DNA of 45,937 bases, taken from the NCBI GenBank assembly GCA_039177555.1, contig JBCDFV010000032.1, positions 1-45,937 of the forward strand. Direction: 5' to 3'. Position numbers and translations under genes: made by a program. The notes beneath the pieces are model-generated. The model had not been told where the DNA came from and did no database searches. It saw only the letters and a program-made list of their open reading frames with translations. Positions 41,574 through 45,937 of this stretch are shown in pieces (position 1 is the stretch's first letter; each line of letters begins with the position of its first letter). The stretch comes from JANQGH01 sp039177555 (GTDB taxonomy: Bacteria; Pseudomonadota; Alphaproteobacteria; DSM-16000; Inquilinaceae).

Positions 41574-43142
41574 ATGCGCCGTGCCGCCCTTAGCCTGTCT
41601 GCCTCATTACTTGCCCTGACCGCTTGGTCGGCACATGCCGCCGATTTCCACTGGGCGGCTCAGACCGATCCCTCCACCATGGACCCACACGCGCGCAACA
41701 TCGCGCCGGTGTTGAGCTTTCTGAACAACGTCTATGAGGGGCTGGTCCGTCGCGGCCCGGACATGGCGATCGAGCCGTCGCTGGCCACCAGTTGGGAGCC
41801 GTTGGGCGATGAGGGCTGGCGCTTCACCCTGCGCGAGGGCGTCACGTTCCACAACGGCAACGATTTCACCGCCGACGATGTTCTGTTCTCGTACGAGCGC
41901 GCCTCGTCGGAGGCATCGGACGTGCGGTCCTGGTTCGCGTCGATCGAGGACGTGCAGGTGGTCGACGACTACACGATCGACTTTATGACCTCGCGGCCGG
42001 ACCCGCTGTTTCCCACGGGCATCGCGAATTTCATGATCATGGACCGCGAGTGGGCGACGGAAAACGGCGCGGAGTCGCCGGTTACGGAGGGTGACAACTA
42101 CGCGACCCTGAACGCCAACGGTACGGGTCCGTTCCAGCTGGTCTCCCGCGCGCCCGACATCGAGACCGTGGTCGAGGCCTATCCCGGCTGGTGGGATGTT
42201 GTCGAGCACGACATCGACCAGGCCACCTTCACCCCGATCACCAGCCAGGCGACGGCGGTCGCGGCCCTGATTTCGGGCGAGATCGATTTCTTCGAGCCGA
42301 TCCCGCTGCAGGATGTGCCGCGCATCGAAGCCAATCCGGACCTGTCGCTCACCGAAGGGATCGAAGCCCGGGTGATCTTCTTCGGCTTCGACCAGGCATC
42401 GGACGCGCTTTCCTACTCGTCCGTCGAGGGCGCCAACCCGTTTCAGGACCCGCGCGTGCGCGAGGCGGTCTATCGCGCGATCAATGTCGACGCCATCGTT
42501 CAGACCATCATGCGCGGCAACGCCCAGTCGACCGGCCTGTTGATCAGCCCGTCGGTGAACGGCTGGACGGCTGAATCGGACCAACGTCTCGAATACGATC
42601 CGGAACGGGCCCGCGAACTGCTGGCAGAGGCCGGCTATCCGGATGGTTTCGACTTCATGCTGCGTTGCCCGAACGACCGCTACATCAACGACGAGGCGGT
42701 CTGCACGGCGGTGACGGGCATGCTGGAACAGATCGGCCTCGACGTCGATCTATTGGCGGAGCCGGTCAGCCAGTACTTCACCAATCTGCGCGCCGGTGAG
42801 TTCGACATGTATCTGTTGGGCTGGTCGCCGGGCACGTTCGACGCCGAACACCCGGTGCGGTTCCTGATGGCGACGCCGAACGAAGAGGCACGGCTGGGCA
42901 GTTGGAACTTCGGCGGCTATTCCAACCCGGATGTCGACACGCTGTTGACCGCGATCCAAACCACCATCGACCCGGATCAGCGCCAGCAAGACATCGACGC
43001 ACTCAACACCATCCTGCGCGACGACGTGGTCTACGTTCCGCTGTACGTGCAGCCGTTGGTCTGGGCCAGCCGGGATAACGTCTCCGTGGTCCAGCGGGCG
43101 GACAATTTCTTCCTGCTGCGCTGGGTGAACATTGAGGAATAG
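41574..43142 (+). CDS. Family 5 peptide/nickel-type ABC substrate-binding protein
   Basis: 522-residue periplasmic solute-binding protein of the DppA/OppA family (SBP_bac_5). A signal peptide is cleaved after HAA (residues about 21-23), with no lipobox. Family features: TDPSTMDPHARNIAPVLSFL near the mature start, YEGLVRRGPDMAIEPSLATSW, WRFTLREGVTFHNGNDFTADDV, and PRVREAVYRAINVDAIV in the hinge region. Peptides, nickel or other compounds are possible ligands. No permease or ATPase genes follow, so it must work with components encoded elsewhere. Upstream DNA shares a module with typA. Confidence 0.92.
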   Translation: MRRAALSLSASLLALTAWSAHAADFHWAAQTDPSTMDPHARNIAPVLSFLNNVYEGLVRRGPDMAIEPSLATSWEPLGDEGWRFTLREGVTFHNGNDFTADDVLFSYERASSEASDVRSWFASIEDVQVVDDYTIDFMTSRPDPLFPTGIANFMIMDREWATENGAESPVTEGDNYATLNANGTGPFQLVSRAPDIETVVEAYPGWWDVVEHDIDQATFTPITSQATAVAALISGEIDFFEPIPLQDVPRIEANPDLSLTEGIEARVIFFGFDQASDALSYSSVEGANPFQDPRVREAVYRAINVDAIVQTIMRGNAQSTGLLISPSVNGWTAESDQRLEYDPERARELLAEAGYPDGFDFMLRCPNDRYINDEAVCTAVTGMLEQIGLDVDLLAEPVSQYFTNLRAGEFDMYLLGWSPGTFDAEHPVRFLMATPNEEARLGSWNFGGYSNPDVDTLLTAIQTTIDPDQRQQDIDALNTILRDDVVYVPLYVQPLVWASRDNVSVVQRADNFFLLRWVNIEE

Positions 43143-43163
43143 CGGGCGATCGAGGCCGGGCCG

Positions 43164-43418
43164 ATGGGCGAACTGCCGGGCAACGACCCGCAGCTTGTGG
43201 TCATCCTGATCTTTGCCATCGGCTTCGGCCTCGCGATCGTAATAAACCTTTACGGGCTCTGGCGCCTGATCTTCAAAGAGATGCGGTATCGGCCCGGTGA
43301 TTTGTCCTCCGGCCCATCCAGCCGCGACGACGGGATCGACTATCCGGCAGGCCCCGGTCTAACCGGGCGGCGCACCAGACAGGGCATCGTCACCGACCGG
43401 CACCGCGACCACGAATAG
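43164..43418 (+). CDS. Small single-helix membrane protein
   Basis: 84 residues with one strong hydrophobic segment (VVILIFAIGFGLAIVINLYG) followed by a charged cytoplasmic-type tail. It starts 22 bp after the binding protein gene, with GAG as a partial ribosome site, and its last 60 bp overlap the 3' end of lpxI on the other strand. No family recognised. The membrane segment and spacing support it; the overlap and lack of homology recall weigh against. It might be a false open frame. Confidence 0.45.
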   Translation: MGELPGNDPQLVVILIFAIGFGLAIVINLYGLWRLIFKEMRYRPGDLSSGPSSRDDGIDYPAGPGLTGRRTRQGIVTDRHRDHE

Positions 43419-44222
43419 CTGAAGCCGATCGGCGGTTGCCTCTACGGCCTGCCGGTCGGCGATCAGCGTGCCGTTTGCCTCCACGGCGATGCCCGCAAGG
43501 CCGGCGGCGGCCGCCTTTTCCAACGTCGACACCCCTACCACGGGCGGGTCCAAACGCTGATCCTGTTGCGGCTTCTTGACCTTGACCAGGACGCCACCGG
43601 TGGCCGTTGCCTCGCCGGTCTCGCGCCGCACGCGTTCCAACATGGCATCGGTGCCGTCGACGCCCTCGCGCGCCACCACCGTGCCGCCGCGAACAACCAC
43701 CGCCTGCCCGATATCGGCGGCGCCGATCTGGCGGGCCGCCGTCAAGCCGATGTCGATATCCACGGTCGCAGCAGCGTCGGGGCGCCGGTCGGTTAGCGGG
43801 CCCGGAGGGATCAGCAGATCCTGCATGATCTCATGGGCGCCGATCAGGTGGACGCCCTCTTCCTCCAGGCGCTGGCGAATCGCCTCCAACAGCGCGTTGT
43901 CGCCCAGACTGCGAAAGCCGAAGCGAAGGATGAACTTGATCAGTTCCCAATCCGGCAACAGGGCCAGTAGGCTGGGCCGGCGCACATTGCCGGCCATGCA
44001 CAGGCGGGTGACACGGTTTTCGTGCAGCGCGCGCTTGATCTTGCCAGCCGCCCCAAGCCTGACCCAGACATGATCGACGTCTTGAACCGTCGCCGGCTCG
44101 CAATGGCCCTTCAGGGCAAAGACGAAGACGGGCTGGCCGGCCGTGCGGCAACTGGCGATCAGTTTGCGAGGCAGGTCGCCGCTGCCGGCCGCGAGGCCGA
44201 GCGGCGACCCGTCAGTCGTCAT
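43359..44222 (-). CDS. lpxI: UDP-2,3-diacylglucosamine diphosphatase LpxI
   Basis: 287-residue LpxI (DUF1009) enzyme that hydrolyses UDP-2,3-diacylglucosamine to lipid X in lipid A synthesis; alphaproteobacteria use it instead of LpxH. Family blocks: LGLAAGSGDLPRKLI at the N-terminus, KIKRALHENRVTRLCMAGNVRRPSL, FRSLGDNALLEAI, the GAHEIMQDLLIPPGPLT segment, then GQAVVVRGGTVVAREGVDGTDAML and GVLVKVKKPQQDQRLDPPVVGVSTLE. The ATG at 44222 overlaps the lpxA stop by 11 bp, so translation is probably coupled. A longer in-frame start lies inside lpxA. lpxB, normally next, is not in view; the gene's end overlaps the small protein gene. Confidence 0.94.
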   Translation of the reverse strand: MTTDGSPLGLAAGSGDLPRKLIASCRTAGQPVFVFALKGHCEPATVQDVDHVWVRLGAAGKIKRALHENRVTRLCMAGNVRRPSLLALLPDWELIKFILRFGFRSLGDNALLEAIRQRLEEEGVHLIGAHEIMQDLLIPPGPLTDRRPDAAATVDIDIGLTAARQIGAADIGQAVVVRGGTVVAREGVDGTDAMLERVRRETGEATATGGVLVKVKKPQQDQRLDPPVVGVSTLEKAAAAGLAGIAVEANGTLIADRQAVEATADRLQLFVVAVPVGDDALSGAPPG

Positions 44223-45045
44223 CCGATCGGCCGTCCTTAAGGTAGGACCTTTCGGAGTCTTGACTGATGAACGCAAGAATCTCCTGTGCGACCGGTTCGT
44301 CCTTGTAGAGCTCACGCGCGCGGCTGAAACGGTCTTGCATGTTGCCGGGTTCGCGGAACATCGTCTTGTAGACCTTGCGCAACGTGTTGATCTCGTCGCG
44401 CGACATGCCGCGCCGCTTCAGCCCGACGATATTGAGGCCGGACAGCCGGCCATCGTCCGCACCCATCACGATGGAACAAGGGATCACGTCGAATCGGATT
44501 GCCGCCATGCCGCCGACATAGGCGTAGGAACCGATCCGGGCAAACTGGTGAACGGCCGTCAGGCCGCCAATGAACACCTGCTCGCCGACAGTGACGTGGC
44601 CGCCGAGCGTCACATTATTGGCAAACAGGGCGCGCCGGCCGATCTGGCAGTCATGGGCGACGTGCACCCCGATCATGATCAGGCTGTCGTCGCCGATCCG
44701 CGTTTCGCCCGGCCCGTGCACGGTGCCGCGATGGGCGGTGACATGTTCGCGAATCTGACAGTTCGCGCCAATCACCAGGGTGGTGGGCTCGCCCTGGTAC
44801 TTCAGGTCCTGTGGCGCGACGCCCAGCGAGGCGAAGGGAAACACCTTGGTACCGGCGCCGATGGTCGTGTGGCCGTCGACGACCACATGGGACAAGAGCT
44901 CCACGCCGTCGCCCAAAACCACGTCTGGGCCGATATGGCAGAACGGGCCGATCTTCACGCCGGTGCCGAGTTGCGCATTGGGCGCGACGGCGGCAAGCGG
45001 ATCGATGACCACGTCCGCGGAACGGTTTTCACTGTCTTTTGGCAT
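44212..45045 (-). CDS. lpxA: UDP-N-acetylglucosamine acyltransferase
   Basis: 277-residue trimeric acyltransferase that adds the first (R)-3-hydroxyacyl chain to UDP-GlcNAc from acyl-ACP. A left-handed beta-helix of hexapeptide repeats (IGPFCHIGPDVVLGDGVEL and onward) makes up two thirds. The catalytic His is in MIGVHVAHDCQIG. The C-terminal helical domain contains GLKRRGMSRDEINTLRKVYK. An AAGG lies 10 nt before the ATG. Usually lpxD-fabZ precede and lpxB follows; here only lpxI follows, so the cluster is split. Divergent from the DUF1684 gene with about 105 bp between starts. Confidence 0.96.
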   Translation of the reverse strand: MPKDSENRSADVVIDPLAAVAPNAQLGTGVKIGPFCHIGPDVVLGDGVELLSHVVVDGHTTIGAGTKVFPFASLGVAPQDLKYQGEPTTLVIGANCQIREHVTAHRGTVHGPGETRIGDDSLIMIGVHVAHDCQIGRRALFANNVTLGGHVTVGEQVFIGGLTAVHQFARIGSYAYVGGMAAIRFDVIPCSIVMGADDGRLSGLNIVGLKRRGMSRDEINTLRKVYKTMFREPGNMQDRFSRARELYKDEPVAQEILAFISQDSERSYLKDGRSDDD

Positions 45046-45150
45046 AGCGCGGCGACCTTAGACCAGCCGGGTCCGCTAAGCGAGCGTTCTAAATTCAACC
45101 GTCGGGCGACGATGGCTGCGTCAGGCGTCGGCTTCATCTACGCTTCTCCG

Positions 45151-45816
45151 ATGGATGATTTGCCTTCAACGAAAGACGCTTACCTGGCGCTTTGGGACTG
45201 GCGGCGTGCCGTTTTCGACGCCTATCGGCAGGTTCGCGATCAAACCGACAGCCCGATCGACGCTTGGCACGGCTGGCGACGGGCACGTTTGGCCCTGTTC
45301 AACAACCACCCGCAATCGCCTTTCGGAACGGCGCGCCGCGAGGCGCCTGTCGCGCTGCCGTTTTTCGACTACGACGCCGACCTTCGCTTCGCCGTCGCGC
45401 TCACGGCGCCGGCGGATGACACCCCGCTTCTCGTGCCAGCGGGAGACGACGGAACTGTCTCCCTAAGGCCGTTCGCGATGACCGATGGCCTGAGCGGCCG
45501 TTTCGGACAGGAACTGACGCTGTACTGGATCGAGCTTTATGGCGGAGGCGTGTTTCTGCCGTTTGGAGACCCGACCAATCGGCAGGAAACCTATGGCGGC
45601 GGGCGCTACCTGCTCGACACCATCAAGGGCGCGGATCTGGGTACCGATGCAGACGGCAGCATCATTCTCGACTTCAATTTCGCCTATAACCCGTCATGCG
45701 CCTATTCGGACGCCTACATCTGCCCGTTGGCGCCGGAGGCCAACAGGCTGCCGGTACCGGTCCGGGCCGGCGAGAAGGCGCCGCTGTCGATCGCGTCTAG
45801 AGCGTTTTCGTTTTAG
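45151..45816 (+). CDS. DUF1684 family protein, 3' end altered by IS insertion
   Basis: 221-residue protein of the DUF1684 family, whose function is not established. Signatures: AYLALWDWRRAVFDAYRQVR, LFNNHPQSPFG, LPFGDPTNRQETYGGGRYLLD, and near the end DFNFAYNPSCAYSDAYICPL with NRLPVPVRAGEK, where relatives usually finish. The last dozen residues (APLSIASRAFSF) differ from the usual tail and cross into the IS630 end, which supplies the stop codon. ATG 45151 is chosen because the family begins at about AYLALWDW; an in-frame ATG at 45112 is possible. Upstream open frame is antisense to lpxA and rejected. Probably still functional. Confidence 0.85.
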   Translation: MDDLPSTKDAYLALWDWRRAVFDAYRQVRDQTDSPIDAWHGWRRARLALFNNHPQSPFGTARREAPVALPFFDYDADLRFAVALTAPADDTPLLVPAGDDGTVSLRPFAMTDGLSGRFGQELTLYWIELYGGGVFLPFGDPTNRQETYGGGRYLLDTIKGADLGTDADGSIILDFNFAYNPSCAYSDAYICPLAPEANRLPVPVRAGEKAPLSIASRAFSF

Positions 45817-45937
45817 TTAGAAGCGTATCCAGCGTTAGCGAAGTAGTTGGCGCACTCCTGTGGCTTGATGGTGCCGATGAGGCTACCGAGATGCTGCCAT
45901 GTGTCATCGATGCTGCGCCTTTGAGCCAAGCGCATCC
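45800..45937 (-). mobile_element. IS630-family insertion sequence, partial
   Basis: From just after the TA at 45798-45799 (IS630 elements target and duplicate TA) to the window edge. It contains the 3' end of a transposase gene on the minus strand. Terminal sequence GAGCGTTTTCG is the presumed end repeat. The other end lies outside the window, so completeness cannot be judged. Confidence 0.65.
45813..45937 (-). CDS. IS630-family transposase, C-terminal fragment
   Basis: Minus-strand frame open from the right edge for 40 codons and a TAA (45813-45815). The peptide ends IDDTWQHLGSLIGTI, then PQECANYFANAGYASN. This ending (ECANYFxxxGY) is the characteristic C-terminus of IS630-type DDE transposases. 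The N-terminus with the catalytic DDE residues is beyond the window. The stop lies within the last bases of the DUF1684 gene on the other strand. Activity cannot be judged. Confidence 0.8.
   Translation of the reverse strand, partial: MRLAQRRSIDDTWQHLGSLIGTIKPQECANYFANAGYASN

Noticed and set aside
44143..45111. Plus-strand frame extending the DUF1684 protein to 557 residues
   Set aside because: The extension is antisense to lpxA and lpxI, both certain. The family domain begins at about 45160.

Overview
The window reads as chromosome of a high-GC alphaproteobacterium. The pointers are a PHB cluster controlled by PhaR, LpxI rather than LpxH in lipid A synthesis, a TamA/TamB pair, the typical alphaproteobacterial XRE regulator, and a BMP-type nucleoside importer joined to deo/cdd genes. 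The order or genus cannot be fixed from sequence alone. No rRNA, tRNA or CRISPR array was seen. The only mobile element is an IS630-type transposase fragment cut by the right edge.

Layout. (1) 1-5.8 kb: a DUF445 membrane protein converges on a PHB operon on the minus strand (phaE-like, phaC, phaA, phaB), with phaR divergent from it. (2) 5.8-6.6 kb: bacterioferritin plus a tiny membrane protein, with a Fur-box-like operator that contains the malQ stop codon. (3) 6.6-13.3 kb: glycogen/maltodextrin genes glgB, glgX, malQ. (4) 13.4-17.3 kb: a secreted protein of unknown function, two XRE-type regulators with palindromic promoter DNA, and a hemolysin III/PAQR membrane protein. (5) 17.6-31 kb: an eleven-gene, same-strand nucleoside uptake and catabolism run (BMP binding protein, ATPase, two permeases, cdd, punA, deoC, two-domain ALDH16-like dehydrogenase, deoA, EamA transporter, add). 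(6) 31-39.5 kb: tamA and a very large tamB. (7) 39.6-43.4 kb: typA, an orphan family 5 substrate-binding protein and a small membrane protein. (8) 43.4-45.9 kb: lpxA-lpxI, a DUF1684 gene, and the IS630 end.

How the genes work together. Region 1 makes carbon-storage polymer from acetyl-CoA, and region 3 branches and trims the other main storage polymer. Region 5 imports nucleosides, deaminates cytidine and adenosine, phosphorolyses them and cleaves deoxyribose-5-phosphate. The acetaldehyde formed would suit the adjacent ALDH. Phosphopentomutase (deoB), needed between phosphorolysis and DeoC, is not in the run. Regions 6 and 8 serve the outer membrane.

No wholly new system was found. The most unusual structures are: a 647-codon in-register tandem duplication inside tamB; a roughly 136-residue acidic insertion in one nucleoside permease; a 194-nt out-of-frame overlap between the phaE-like gene and phaC; a Fur box embedding the malQ stop codon; a palindromic operator filling the spacer of an XRE regulator promoter; a matching upstream module in front of typA and the substrate-binding protein gene; and an IS630 insertion that supplies the stop codon of the DUF1684 gene.
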